A stretch of DNA of 64,000 nt from Neisseria lactamica NS19 (GTDB lineage: Bacteria > Pseudomonadota > Gammaproteobacteria > Burkholderiales > Neisseriaceae). Below the pieces are notes generated by a model. It was not told the DNA's origin, did not search any database, and saw only the letters and a program-made list of their open reading frames with translations. The position numbers and the translations under genes were made by a program. Positions 50,194-59,201 of the stretch are shown one piece after another (within the stretch, counting starts at the first letter, position 1; each line of letters begins with the position of its first letter). The stretch lies in contig AEPI01000121.1 of NCBI GenBank assembly GCA_000193795.2, positions 72,891 through 136,890 on the forward strand. The letters are read 5' to 3'.

Positions 50194-50619
50194 ATGGCGA
50201 TTGAACGCACCATTTCCATTATCAAACCCGATGCCGTCGGCAAAAACGTTATCGGCAAAATATACAGCCGTTTTGAAGAAAACGGTTTGAAAATCGTTGC
50301 CGCCAAAATGAAGCAGCTTACCCTCAAAGAGGCGCAAGAATTTTATGCGGTTCATAAAGACCGCCCCTTCTACGCCGGATTGGTGGAATTTATGACCGGC
50401 GGTCCGGTTATGATTCAGGTATTGGAGGGCGAAAACGCCGTTCTGAAAAACCGCGAACTGATGGGGGCGACCAATCCCGCCGAAGCCGCCGAAGGTACGA
50501 TACGCGCGGACTTTGCCACATCGGTCAGCATTAACGCCGTACACGGCTCGGACAGCGTGGAAAATGCCGCTTTGGAAATTGCCTATTTCTTCAGCCAAAC
50601 CGAAATCTGCCCCCGTTGA
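50194..50619 (+). CDS. ndk: Nucleoside diphosphate kinase
   Basis: A 141-residue enzyme balancing nucleoside triphosphates through a phospho-His intermediate in NAVHGSDS (His 117-118). The N-terminal ERTISIIKPDAV motif is present. AATAAGGATGC precedes the ATG. Length is standard. Confidence 0.97.
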   Translation: MAIERTISIIKPDAVGKNVIGKIYSRFEENGLKIVAAKMKQLTLKEAQEFYAVHKDRPFYAGLVEFMTGGPVMIQVLEGENAVLKNRELMGATNPAEAAEGTIRADFATSVSINAVHGSDSVENAALEIAYFFSQTEICPR

Positions 50620-50636
50620 TACGCCGCCCCATCCTT

Positions 50637-50671
50637 TTCAGACGGCATCAGGCGTATCTATGCCGTCTGAA
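50637..50671. terminator. Inverted DUS pair after ndk
   Basis: TTCAGACGGCAT (50637-50648) then ATGCCGTCTGAA (50660-50671), in the opposite order to most pairs here but still able to form a stem, followed by CCCTTTGTCTT. Confidence 0.6.
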
Positions 50672-50754
50672 CCCTTTGTCTTAAGGAAGCTTTAAATCTT
50701 GCCCGTATGCCGGCGATTTTTATTTGAAGCCTTGATTAAGAAAAACACAAACAC

Positions 50755-51848
50755 ATGAAAACCAACCTGCTCAACTACGACCTGCAAGGACTGATCCGAC
50801 ATTTTGCCGATATGGGCGAAAAACCTTTCCGCGCCAAACAGGTTATGCGTTGGATACACCAATCCGGCGCGCAAAATTTTGATGAAATGACCGATTTGGC
50901 AAAATCGTTGCGCCATAAATTAAACGAACAGGCAAACATCGGCATTCCCAAGCTGATGATGTCCCAAGAATCTTCAGACGGCACCCGCAAGTGGCTGTTG
51001 GATGTCGGGACGGGGAACGGGGTGGAAACCGTCTTTATCCCAGAGTCCGAACGCGGCACGCTCTGCATTTCCTCACAAGTCGGCTGCGCTTTGGAATGTA
51101 CATTTTGTTCGACCGGCAGGCAGGGCTTCAACCGCAACCTGACCGCTGCCGAAATTATCGGGCAATTGTGGTGGGCAAACAAAGCGATGGGCGTTACACC
51201 GAAAAACGAACGTGTGATTTCCAATGTAGTGATGATGGGTATGGGCGAACCGATGGCGAACTTCGACAATGTCGTTACCGCCTTAAGCATTATGCTGGAC
51301 GACCACGGATACGGTTTGAGCCGCCGCCGCGTAACGGTTTCCACTTCAGGTATGGTGCCCCAAATGGACAGGTTGCGCGATGTCATGCCGGTGGCTTTGG
51401 CGGTTTCCCTCCACGCCTCCAATGACGAAGTCCGCGACCAAATCGTACCGTTGAACAAAAAATATCCCTTGAAAGAACTGATGGCGGCCTGCCGGCGTTA
51501 TCTGCTTAAAGCCCCCAGGGATTTCATCACCTTCGAATATGTGATGCTGGACGGGATTAACGATAAGGCGCAACATGCGCACGAACTGATTAATTTGGTC
51601 AAAGATGTTCCCTGTAAATTCAACCTCATCCCGTTTAACCCTTCCCCAATTCGGGATACGAACGATCAAGCAAGGAAAATATCCGTATTTTCAAAGACAT
51701 CTTGCAACAAGCGGGATTTGTCGTTACCGTGCGTAAAACCCGGGGCGACGATATTGATGCCGCCTGCGGGCAGTTGGCGGGGCAGGTACGGGATAAAACG
51801 CGCCGCCAACAAAAATGGCAGCAGATTTTAATCGGACAACAGGGGTAA
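50755..51848 (+). pseudogene. rlmN: 23S rRNA A2503 / tRNA A37 C2-methyltransferase, frameshifted near the 3' end
   Basis: A radical-SAM enzyme with the cluster motif CALECTFCSTG near residue 112, GMGEPMANFDNV near 162 and the start MKTNLLNYDLQ. At about codon 296 the frame should read FNPFPNSGYERS, but one T is missing near 51644 (CCCTTCCCC where CCCTTTCCCC is expected), giving FNPSPIRDTND and 60 aberrant residues to a stop at 51831. The restored frame ends at TAA 51846-51848 (364 residues) and includes AACGQLAG, which carries the catalytic Cys that forms the methyl-transfer adduct. If real, the protein loses an essential residue. pilW starts 3 bases later. Confidence 0.88.
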
Positions 51849-51850
51849 TT

Positions 51851-52612
51851 ATGCCTTTTAAGCCATCCAAACGAATCTCTTTATTACTTGTCCTTGCCTT
51901 GGGCGCGTGCAGCACTTCCTACCGCCCCTCGCGGGCAGAAAAAGCCAATCAGGTTTCCAATATCAAAACCCAGTTGGCAATGGAATATATGCGCAGCCAG
52001 GACTACCGTCAGGCAACGGCAAGTATCGAAGACGCCCTGAAAGCAGACTCTAAAAACGAGCTTGCCTGGCTTGTCCGTGCCGAAATCTATCAATACCTGA
52101 AAGTTAACGACAAGGCGCAGGAAAGTTTCCGGCACGCCCTCTCCATCAAACCCGACAGTGCCGAAATCAACAACAACTACGGCTGGTTCCTATGCGGCAG
52201 GCTCAACCGCCCTGCCGAATCTATGGCATATTTCGACAAAGCCCTGGCCGATCCCACCTACCCGACCCCTTATATTGCCAACCTGAATAAAGGCATATGC
52301 AGCGCAAAACAGGGACAATTCGGATTGGCGGAAGCCTATTTGAGACGTTCGCTCGCCTCGCAGCCGCAGTTTCCTCCCGCGTTTAAAGAACTGGCGCGCA
52401 CCAAAATGCTGGCCGGACAGTTGGGCGATGCCGATTACTACTTTAAAAAATACCAAAGCAGGGTAGAAGTCCTTCAGGCCGATGATTTGCTGCTTGGTTG
52501 GAAAATTGCCAAAGCCCTTGGAAACCCGCAGGCGGCATACGAATATGAAGCACAGTTGCAGGCAAATTTCCCCTACTCGGAAGAATTGCAAACCGCCCTA
52601 ACCGGCCAATAA
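51851..52612 (+). CDS. pilW: Type IV pilus biogenesis/stability lipoprotein PilW
   Basis: A 253-residue outer-membrane lipoprotein (MPFKPSKRISLLLVLALGAC, lipobox Cys at 20) built of TPR helices (AMEYMRSQDYRQATASIEDA, ELAWLVRAEIYQYL, AEINNNYGWFLCGRL and others). In meningococci it stabilises pili and aids PilQ multimer function, so it supports adhesion, aggregation and DNA uptake. It follows rlmN by three bases and precedes ispG by 15. Confidence 0.95.
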   Translation: MPFKPSKRISLLLVLALGACSTSYRPSRAEKANQVSNIKTQLAMEYMRSQDYRQATASIEDALKADSKNELAWLVRAEIYQYLKVNDKAQESFRHALSIKPDSAEINNNYGWFLCGRLNRPAESMAYFDKALADPTYPTPYIANLNKGICSAKQGQFGLAEAYLRRSLASQPQFPPAFKELARTKMLAGQLGDADYYFKKYQSRVEVLQADDLLLGWKIAKALGNPQAAYEYEAQLQANFPYSEELQTALTGQ

Positions 52613-52627
52613 ACAGATTCAAACCAT

Positions 52628-53893
52628 ATGAACACACTCCAACGCCGCAGGACGCATCAGGTCCGTATCGATCATATCACCGTCGGTTCAGAAGCACCCG
52701 TCGTTATCCAATCTATGACCAACACCGACACTGCCGATGCCCGAGCCACCGCATTGCAGATTAAGGAATTGAGCGATGCCGGATCCGAGATGGTGCGTAT
52801 TACCGTCAACAGTCCGGAAGCCGCGTCTAAAGTTGCCGAAATCCGCCGCCGCTTGGACGATATGGGCTATGCCACACCGCTTATCGGCGATTTTCATTTC
52901 AACGGCGAACGCCTGTTGGCCGAATTTCCCGAATGCGGCAAAGCATTGTCCAAATACCGCATCAACCCCGGCAATGTCGGCAAAGGCGCAAAAGGCGATG
53001 AAAAATTTGCCTTTATGATCCGTACCGCCGCAGAAAACGGCAAAGCCGTCCGTATCGGCGTAAACTGGGGTTCTTTGGATCAAAGCCTCGCCAAACGTAT
53101 GATGGATGCCAACCTCGCTTCTTCCGCGCCGAAACCGCCTGAAGAAGTGATGAAGGAAGCACTGATTGTTTCTGCCTTGGAGTCCGCCGAAAAAGCCGTC
53201 CGGCTGGGTCTGCCTGAAAATAAAATTATCCTATCCTGCAAAGTCAGCGCGGTTCAGGATTTGATTCAGGTTTATAGAGAATTGGGCAGACGCTGCGCCT
53301 ATCCCCTGCACTTGGGGCTGACTGAAGCAGGAATGGGCAGCAAAGGCATTGTCGCGTCAACGGCGGCATTATCCGTCTTGCTTCAAGAAGGAATCGGCGA
53401 CACCATCCGCATTTCACTCACTCCGGAGCCGGGCAGCCCGCGTACTCAAGAGGTTGTTGTCGGACAAGAGATTTTACAGACTATGGGTCTGCGTTCGTTT
53501 ACACCGATGGTTACCGCCTGCCCGGGATGCGGACGCACCACCAGTACCGTTTTTCAAGAGTTGGCACAAGATGTTCAAAATTACCTGCGTCAAAAAATGA
53601 CCGTATGGCGCACCCTTTATCCCGGCGTTGAATCCCTGAACGTTGCCGTAATGGGCTGCGTTGTCAATGGGCCCGGAGAAAGCAAATTGGCCGACATCGG
53701 CATCAGCCTGCCCGGTACGGGGGAAACACCCGTCGCGCCGGTTTATGTGGACGGGGAGCGCAAAGTTACACTGAAAGGCGACAACATCGCAACAGAGTTT
53801 CTAGCCATTGTCGAAGAGTATGTCAAAACCAACTATGGTGAAAACGGCCTCAAACGCCACCAAGGGAAAGTTTTTCCGATACACTCCCTATAA
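52628..53893 (+). CDS. ispG: 4-hydroxy-3-methylbut-2-en-1-yl diphosphate synthase (GcpE)
   Basis: A 421-residue enzyme of the non-mevalonate isoprenoid pathway. Its [4Fe-4S] ligands lie in ACPGCGRT and VAVMGCVVNGPGE. The N-terminus RRRTHQVRIDHITVG is typical. It ends with KRHQGKVFPIHSL. Gene order pilW-ispG is common in beta- and gamma-proteobacteria. Confidence 0.96.
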   Translation: MNTLQRRRTHQVRIDHITVGSEAPVVIQSMTNTDTADARATALQIKELSDAGSEMVRITVNSPEAASKVAEIRRRLDDMGYATPLIGDFHFNGERLLAEFPECGKALSKYRINPGNVGKGAKGDEKFAFMIRTAAENGKAVRIGVNWGSLDQSLAKRMMDANLASSAPKPPEEVMKEALIVSALESAEKAVRLGLPENKIILSCKVSAVQDLIQVYRELGRRCAYPLHLGLTEAGMGSKGIVASTAALSVLLQEGIGDTIRISLTPEPGSPRTQEVVVGQEILQTMGLRSFTPMVTACPGCGRTTSTVFQELAQDVQNYLRQKMTVWRTLYPGVESLNVAVMGCVVNGPGESKLADIGISLPGTGETPVAPVYVDGERKVTLKGDNIATEFLAIVEEYVKTNYGENGLKRHQGKVFPIHSL

Positions 53894-54288
53894 AATCCAA
53901 CCGGCAGCCGGCTCCGGCTGCTTGCAAAGAAAAACCTTTTGTTTTCATTGAGATAGAAGACTGTCTCGTTGAAAAAGGCATTTCTTCAAACCGATAAGCG
54001 GGTGTATCTGCCTGATATGGAAACATAACCGGTGGATACGGTTATGAATTGCAGGCATAAATAAGGAAGGCGGGATACCGCTTCCTGCCCTTATCCCTCC
54101 TCTTCAACCCTATCGGCAAATTCGGGCGGATGCGGGTCGCCCTTGCAAAAACTGCCGCCCCATTCGGCTTTCAGACGGCATCCGTCCATCGCAGGCGGGA
54201 ACGGGCATCCTTTAAAAAAAAACTCCAAATCTTTCTTCCGTCCCGCAGATGACGGTATCGATACCATATCAAACGCAGCTTGAAACAA
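53894..54288. other. Intergenic region with several hairpins, between ispG and clpP
   Basis: Hairpins: GCAGCCGG-CT-CCGGCTGC at about 53905 (ispG terminator candidate), ATAACCG...CGGTTAT at 54026-54046, and GGAAGGCGG-GATA-CCGCTTCC at about 54065-54087. There is also a run of nine A near 54218. One weak minus-strand ORF is listed separately. Confidence 0.5.
54091..54267 (-). CDS. Doubtful small ORF
   Basis: A 58-residue frame from ATG 54267 (MVSIPSSAGRKKDLEFFFKG...) to 54091. It includes the pattern FCKGDPHPPEFADRVEEEG, which looks protein-like, and a T9 run that could slip. No ribosome site is visible; the longer form starts inside the DUS terminator. It may be a relic or noise. Confidence 0.25.
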   Translation of the reverse strand: MVSIPSSAGRKKDLEFFFKGCPFPPAMDGCRLKAEWGGSFCKGDPHPPEFADRVEEEG

Positions 54289-54315
54289 ATGCCGTCTGAA
54301 CGTTTCAGACGGCAT
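54289..54315. terminator. Inverted-DUS terminator of clpP
   Basis: ATGCCGTCTGAA and TTCAGACGGCAT with a 3-base loop, 21 bases beyond the clpP stop on the minus strand. Confidence 0.8.
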
Positions 54316-54336
54316 CGGTTTCTCTCAGGCTTCTTA

Positions 54337-54957
54337 TTAAAGCTGCAAAGAAGCACGGTTTTCCAAAACTTGGTCGATCAAACCATATTCTTTGGCTTCT
54401 TCGGCAGACATGAAATTATCACGGTCGGTGTCTCGCTCCAAATCTGCCAAATCGCGGCCGCAGTGTTTCGCCATCAGGCGGTTGAGTTTATCTTTAATCT
54501 TCAGCAGCTCGCGTGCGTGAATTTCAATGTCGGATGCCTGACCACCCAAACCGCCGCTGATTAAAGGCTGGTGAATCATAATCCGGCTGTTGGGCAGGGC
54601 GAAACGTTTGCCTTTTTCGCCTGCCGACAATAAGAACGCGCCCATACTTGCCGCCTGCCCCAAGCACAAAGTCGATACATCAGGCTTGATGAAATTCATA
54701 GTGTCGTAAATCGACATACCTGCCGTTACCGAGCCGCCGGGGGAATTGATATAGAAGAAAATATCTTTGTCCGGATTTTCACTTTCTAAAAACAACAGTT
54801 GGGCAACCACCAGATTGGCGGACTCGTCGGTTACCGGACCGACTAAAAATATGATGCGCTCTTTCAAAAGGCGCGAGTAAATATCAAATGCACGCTCGCC
54901 GCGGCCGCTTTGTTCGATAACGGTAGGAACGAGGTAATTCTTAAAATCGAAGGACAT
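54337..54957 (-). CDS. clpP: ATP-dependent Clp protease proteolytic subunit
   Basis: A 206-residue serine protease forming the 14-mer that degrades proteins fed by ClpX/ClpA. Catalytic Ser in GQAASMGAF near residue 106, His in RIMIHQPL near 131, Asp in ERDTDRDNFM near 180. It follows tig on the same strand, the conserved tig-clpP order, although a long hairpin separates them. clpX is not adjacent. Confidence 0.97.
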   Translation of the reverse strand: MSFDFKNYLVPTVIEQSGRGERAFDIYSRLLKERIIFLVGPVTDESANLVVAQLLFLESENPDKDIFFYINSPGGSVTAGMSIYDTMNFIKPDVSTLCLGQAASMGAFLLSAGEKGKRFALPNSRIMIHQPLISGGLGGQASDIEIHARELLKIKDKLNRLMAKHCGRDLADLERDTDRDNFMSAEEAKEYGLIDQVLENRASLQL

Positions 54958-54979
54958 TTTTATCTCCTGTCAATGTTGC

Positions 54980-55010
54980 GAAAGCACCAAAGGAATGCTT
55001 TGGTGCTTTC
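54980..55010. terminator. Perfect 13-base hairpin between tig and clpP
   Basis: GAAAGCACCAAAG, loop GAATG, then CTTTGGTGCTTTC. No U-run, and it lies 23 bases before the clpP start, so it could attenuate or process the tig-clpP transcript. Confidence 0.7.
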
Positions 55011-55021
55011 AAGTTGCCTGT

Positions 55022-55033
55022 TTCAGACGACCT
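55022..55033 (-). repeat. Mucosa-type DUS
   Basis: AGGTCGTCTGAA on the minus strand, differing from the native dialect at two positions. It lies just past the tig stop. Confidence 0.75.
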
Positions 55034-55044
55034 TTTGAAGATAA

Positions 55045-56355
55045 TCAGGCTTGCGCGCCCATCACTTCGTCAAAAGACAAAGCTTTTTCTGTTACTTTGG
55101 CTTTGCCCAAAACGAAATCGACAACGTTGCTTTCTACCGCCAAAGAAGTCGGACCTTGCAGGCGGGAAGGCTCTGCGTAGTACCAGTCGATTACTTCTTG
55201 GGGATCTTCGTAGCTTTCTGCGAAGTTGGCAACAACGGCTTTGATTTGCTCTTCAGTCGGTTCCAGTTTGTTTTCGTCAACCAGTTTCGCCAAAATCAAA
55301 CCCAAAGACACGCGGCGTTCGGCTTGCTCTTTGAACATATCCAAAGGCAAATCCAAGTTCGCGGCATCGGCCATACCTTGGTTGACGAAGTTTTGTTTCA
55401 TTTCGTTTGCCAGGCGGGCGGCTTCTTCATTGACCAAAGCAACCGGCACTTTCAGCTCTACGGCTTTGAGCAGCGCGTTCATGACGGATTCTTTGGTTTG
55501 TTCCTTCACGCGGCGTTCCACTTCGCGGCTGACGTTTTTCTTCACTTCTTCGCGCATTTTGGCAACGTCGCCGTCGGCGATACCCAATGCTTTAGCGAAG
55601 TCGGCATCAACTTCGGGCAGGATGGGTTCGGATACATTGTTCAATGTAATGGCAAAAACAGCGGATTTACCGGCAACGTCTTTACCGTGGTAGTCTTCGG
55701 GGAAGTTGACGGTAACGTCTTTGTCCTCGCCTGCCTTCATACCGGCCACACCGGCTTCAAATTCAGGCAGCATTTGACCTGCTCCCAATACGAAGGCGTA
55801 GTTTTTGGATGCGCCGCCGGCAAAAGGTTCGCCGTCGATTTTGCCTTCAAAGTCGATAATGACGCGGTCGCCGTTTCGGGCTTCGCGTTCGACATGGTTG
55901 AAGCGGGTGCGTTGTTTGCGCAGGATTTCTACGGTTTGATCCACTTCGGCATCGCCGACGGAAGCGGTTACTTTCTCGACTTCTTGTGCAGACAAATCGC
56001 CGATAACGACTTCGGGGAATACTTCGAAAATCGCAGCGATTTTCAGGGATTCTTTATCGTCTTGTTCTTCAACGCCTTCAAAACGCGGATAGCCGGCAAC
56101 TTTCAATTCTTGGGCAACGGCAACATCGTAGAAGCGGCGTTGTACCATTTCATTGATGACATCGTTTTGAGCACTTGCACCGTACATTTGGGCAATCATT
56201 TTCAAAGGTGCTTTGCCCGGACGGAAACCGTCGATTTTGGCACGGCGTTGGGTTTGTTTCAGTTTTTTATCGGTTTCTGCGTTGATTTCCGACCAAGGCA
56301 GAGACAACACTACTTTGCGTTCCAGATTTTCTAAAGTTTCAACAGTTACGCTCAT
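55045..56355 (-). CDS. tig: Trigger factor
   Basis: A 436-residue ribosome-bound chaperone and prolyl isomerase. The ribosome-binding signature GFRPGKAP is near residue 43, the FKBP-type PPIase domain around 150-245 (GDRVIIDFEGKIDGEPFAGG), and the C-terminal chaperone domain follows. Two adjacent ATGs (56358, 56355) follow AAGGGC; the second is better spaced. clpP is downstream, ftsK upstream. Confidence 0.96.
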   Translation of the reverse strand: MSVTVETLENLERKVVLSLPWSEINAETDKKLKQTQRRAKIDGFRPGKAPLKMIAQMYGASAQNDVINEMVQRRFYDVAVAQELKVAGYPRFEGVEEQDDKESLKIAAIFEVFPEVVIGDLSAQEVEKVTASVGDAEVDQTVEILRKQRTRFNHVEREARNGDRVIIDFEGKIDGEPFAGGASKNYAFVLGAGQMLPEFEAGVAGMKAGEDKDVTVNFPEDYHGKDVAGKSAVFAITLNNVSEPILPEVDADFAKALGIADGDVAKMREEVKKNVSREVERRVKEQTKESVMNALLKAVELKVPVALVNEEAARLANEMKQNFVNQGMADAANLDLPLDMFKEQAERRVSLGLILAKLVDENKLEPTEEQIKAVVANFAESYEDPQEVIDWYYAEPSRLQGPTSLAVESNVVDFVLGKAKVTEKALSFDEVMGAQA

Positions 56356-56511
56356 CATAAGCCCTTAAATTTGTTGTGTTGATAAAATGGTAAACCTTCT
56401 TCCCCGCTTGGAGAAGCAAACAGCGCAACGGTACGGATATTTGAACCGCATTGCCGCAAAGGGAAAATTTTAGCTGGCAAGTATATCACAATGTTCCGCC
56501 TGAAACATAAT

Positions 56512-56550
56512 ATGCCGTCTGAAACGCCGATTCCGCCGTTCAGACGGCAT
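56512..56550. terminator. Inverted-DUS terminator of ftsK
   Basis: ATGCCGTCTGAAACG / CGTTCAGACGGCAT with an internal GC-rich loop, 14 bases past the ftsK stop. Confidence 0.75.
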
Positions 56551-56563
56551 TTTGCGATATGGG

Positions 56564-58999
56564 CTATAAATGATCCTTGTGCGCCAAAATTTTACGGCTG
56601 CCGTTGAGGTCGGCGGGGGAAACGACACCCGCATTTTCCAGTGCCTCCATCAGGTTTGCCGCGCGGTTATAGCCGATACGCAACTGCCGCTGCAAAGACG
56701 AAATGGAGGTTTTTTTGCTTTCCAAAACATAGGCGACTGCCTGATCGAACAATTCGTCGCTGCCTGCATTCGGATTGACGACGTTGGTCGTTTCCAGCGC
56801 GGCCTCTCCGCTGAGCAGACCTTCGACATAGTCGGCAGGGGCTTGCGATTTGACGTAGTTGACGACTTGATGCACTTCGTCGTCTGAAACAAACGCGCCT
56901 TGCAGACGGGTCGGCTCGGCACTGCCGGGCTGGAGGAACAGCGAATCGCCATATTTGAGCAGTTCGTCCGCACCCATTTGGTCGAGGATGGTACGGCTGT
57001 CGATTTTGCTTTGCACGGTAAACGCCATGCGGGTCGGGATATTCGCCTTAATCAGGCCGGTAACGACATCGACACTGGGGCGTTGGGTGGCGACAATCAT
57101 GTGTATGCCGGCCGCGCGCGCTTTTTGGGCAAGGCGGGCGATTTGCTGCTCGACGGCTTTGCGTTCGGTCATCATCAGGTCGGCAAGTTCGTCGATAACG
57201 ACCACAATCAACGGCAGTTTTTCCAGCGGTTCGGGTTCGTCGGGGTTCAGGCTGAACGGATTGAGCAAAGGCTTGCCTGCCGCTTTGGCTTGTTCGACTT
57301 TTTGGTTGAAGCCTTCCAAATTACGCACGCCGGCGTGGGAAAGCAGACGGTAGCGTTTTTCCATTTCGGCGACGCACCAGTTCAACGCCTGCCCTGCTTC
57401 GCGCATATCGGTTACAACCGGGCAGAGCAGATGCGGAATGCCGTCGTAAATGCTCAACTCGAGCATTTTGGGGTCTATCATAATGAAGCGGACTTCGTCG
57501 GGCGTAGCTTTGAAAAGCATAGACATAATCATGCCGTTCACGCCGACGGATTTACCAGAGCCGGTCATACCGGCGACCAAAAGGTGCGGCATTTTTGCCA
57601 AATCGCCGACGACGGGCGTACCGGCAATGTCTTTGCCCAGCGCAACGGTCAGCTTGGATTTGGCTTCGGTAAACACGGGCGAAGACAAAATTTCGCTCAA
57701 CATCACGTCTTGGCGTTTTTCGTTGGGCAACTCGATGCCCATCGTATTTTTGCCCGCAATGGTTTCGACGATACGCACGGATTGCAGCGACATAGATCGC
57801 GCTAAATCTTTCGACAAGGCGACAATTTGGCTGCCTTTTATGCCTTGCGCGGGTTCGATTTCATAACGCGTAATCACAGGACCGGAAGTGGCGGATACGA
57901 CTTCTACGCCGATGCCGAATTCTGCCAGCTTGGACTCGATCAGTTCGGCAGTGCGCTCCAATTCGGCGGGATTGATGCTGACGGGTTCGCCGTCGGGCAG
58001 GCGCAGCAGGTTTATACCGGGCTTGTGGTATTCGCCCGCCTGCCGAGGTTCGTCGTCTTCAAACAAAGAAGCCTGAATTTTAGGCGGCGGCGCGACGGAA
58101 ACCGCAACGGATTTGCGGTTGCTGCTGCTACCTTCGGGCGGCGCAAGGGGTTTGGCAGTAATATTTTTGGCTTCTTTCACCATCCGGCGGGTACTGTAAG
58201 TATCGATGCCGTCTGTTTTGGCGTTTGTCCGGCGTTTGCCCAATGCCGATATTTTCCGCCCGGATGCCGTCAGGAAATTTTGAACCGCCCTGCCCGCAGC
58301 GTTCAACACGTCCAGCCACGACACCTGCACCAGCAAAGATATGGACAGCAATAAAACAACCAAGATAATCAGCAGGCTGCCCGATTTTCCCAGCAACCAT
58401 TCAAATATCGTGCCGACGCGCATACCGACCATACCGCCCGCACCGGCCGGCAAGGCATCCCCGTATTTCCCGCCCAGCGCAAAATATTCCAAGACGGGGC
58501 TGAATACCGTCAGGACAAACAGCGCAGCGGCAGCGATTTTGTGGTTGTATGCCTCGTTTTCCGTCCGTTTTGCGTGCAGACGGAAATTTTTATACAGCAC
58601 GACGCAGGCAGCCGCCACCCACCACCACGCCGACAATCCGAAAAGGTAATAGCCGACATCGGCAACATATGCGCCGAACAGTCCGCCCAAATTGGCGGCA
58701 TCTTCGGCAACCGGCGAACTGCGCGACCAAGACGGATCGCCCATATCGAAACTGATCAGGGAAATCGCCAAATATAGGGTTGCCGCCAAACCCATCAGCC
58801 ATAATGCGTCGGCAATCAGCTTGGCGACATATTCGGGACGCGCCTTCTTCGCTTCGGTTTTTTGCAATTCTTTGGCGGCTTTGAGCTGTTCGGAAACCTT
58901 GTTGCCCCTTGAAGCGTTGTCGTTTTTTTTGCGCGGGCGGGTTTGGGACGGCTTGGTCTGTCTGCCTTTTGTGATTTTCTTATTGGATTTTTCTGTCAT
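56564..58999 (-). CDS. ftsK: DNA translocase FtsK
   Basis: An 811-residue protein with a basic start, four membrane segments in the first ~220 residues, a short linker, and a C-terminal motor. Walker A is GMTGSGKSVGVN near residue 480, Walker B IVVVIDELADLM near 600. The gamma domain (FDQAVAYVLESKKTSISSLQ and on) closes the protein; it reads the KOPS-type polarity signals. FtsK pumps chromosome dimers and assists XerCD at the septum. Its linker is far shorter than in E. coli, normal for Neisseria. Confidence 0.95.
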   Translation of the reverse strand: MTEKSNKKITKGRQTKPSQTRPRKKNDNASRGNKVSEQLKAAKELQKTEAKKARPEYVAKLIADALWLMGLAATLYLAISLISFDMGDPSWSRSSPVAEDAANLGGLFGAYVADVGYYLFGLSAWWWVAAACVVLYKNFRLHAKRTENEAYNHKIAAAALFVLTVFSPVLEYFALGGKYGDALPAGAGGMVGMRVGTIFEWLLGKSGSLLIILVVLLLSISLLVQVSWLDVLNAAGRAVQNFLTASGRKISALGKRRTNAKTDGIDTYSTRRMVKEAKNITAKPLAPPEGSSSNRKSVAVSVAPPPKIQASLFEDDEPRQAGEYHKPGINLLRLPDGEPVSINPAELERTAELIESKLAEFGIGVEVVSATSGPVITRYEIEPAQGIKGSQIVALSKDLARSMSLQSVRIVETIAGKNTMGIELPNEKRQDVMLSEILSSPVFTEAKSKLTVALGKDIAGTPVVGDLAKMPHLLVAGMTGSGKSVGVNGMIMSMLFKATPDEVRFIMIDPKMLELSIYDGIPHLLCPVVTDMREAGQALNWCVAEMEKRYRLLSHAGVRNLEGFNQKVEQAKAAGKPLLNPFSLNPDEPEPLEKLPLIVVVIDELADLMMTERKAVEQQIARLAQKARAAGIHMIVATQRPSVDVVTGLIKANIPTRMAFTVQSKIDSRTILDQMGADELLKYGDSLFLQPGSAEPTRLQGAFVSDDEVHQVVNYVKSQAPADYVEGLLSGEAALETTNVVNPNAGSDELFDQAVAYVLESKKTSISSLQRQLRIGYNRAANLMEALENAGVVSPADLNGSRKILAHKDHL

Positions 59000-59201
59000 T
59001 CCGTATCACCGGGAAATACCGTCCGAACATACGGAACGGCTTGCGGATTAAATGTGAAGTGTCGGATTATACCCCATTTCGCCCGGTCGGATGTGCGGCG
59101 GGCGGGGGTGTTGCGTTTCAGACGGCATCGCGGGTATTTTGCGCAGGATTGCGGCGAACCAGTATAATCCGTGCCGTTTGAACCGACTGAAAGAAGATGG
59201 T

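Noticed and set aside
55051..56334. 427-codon open frame antisense to tig
   Set aside because: Shadow of trigger factor on the opposite strand.
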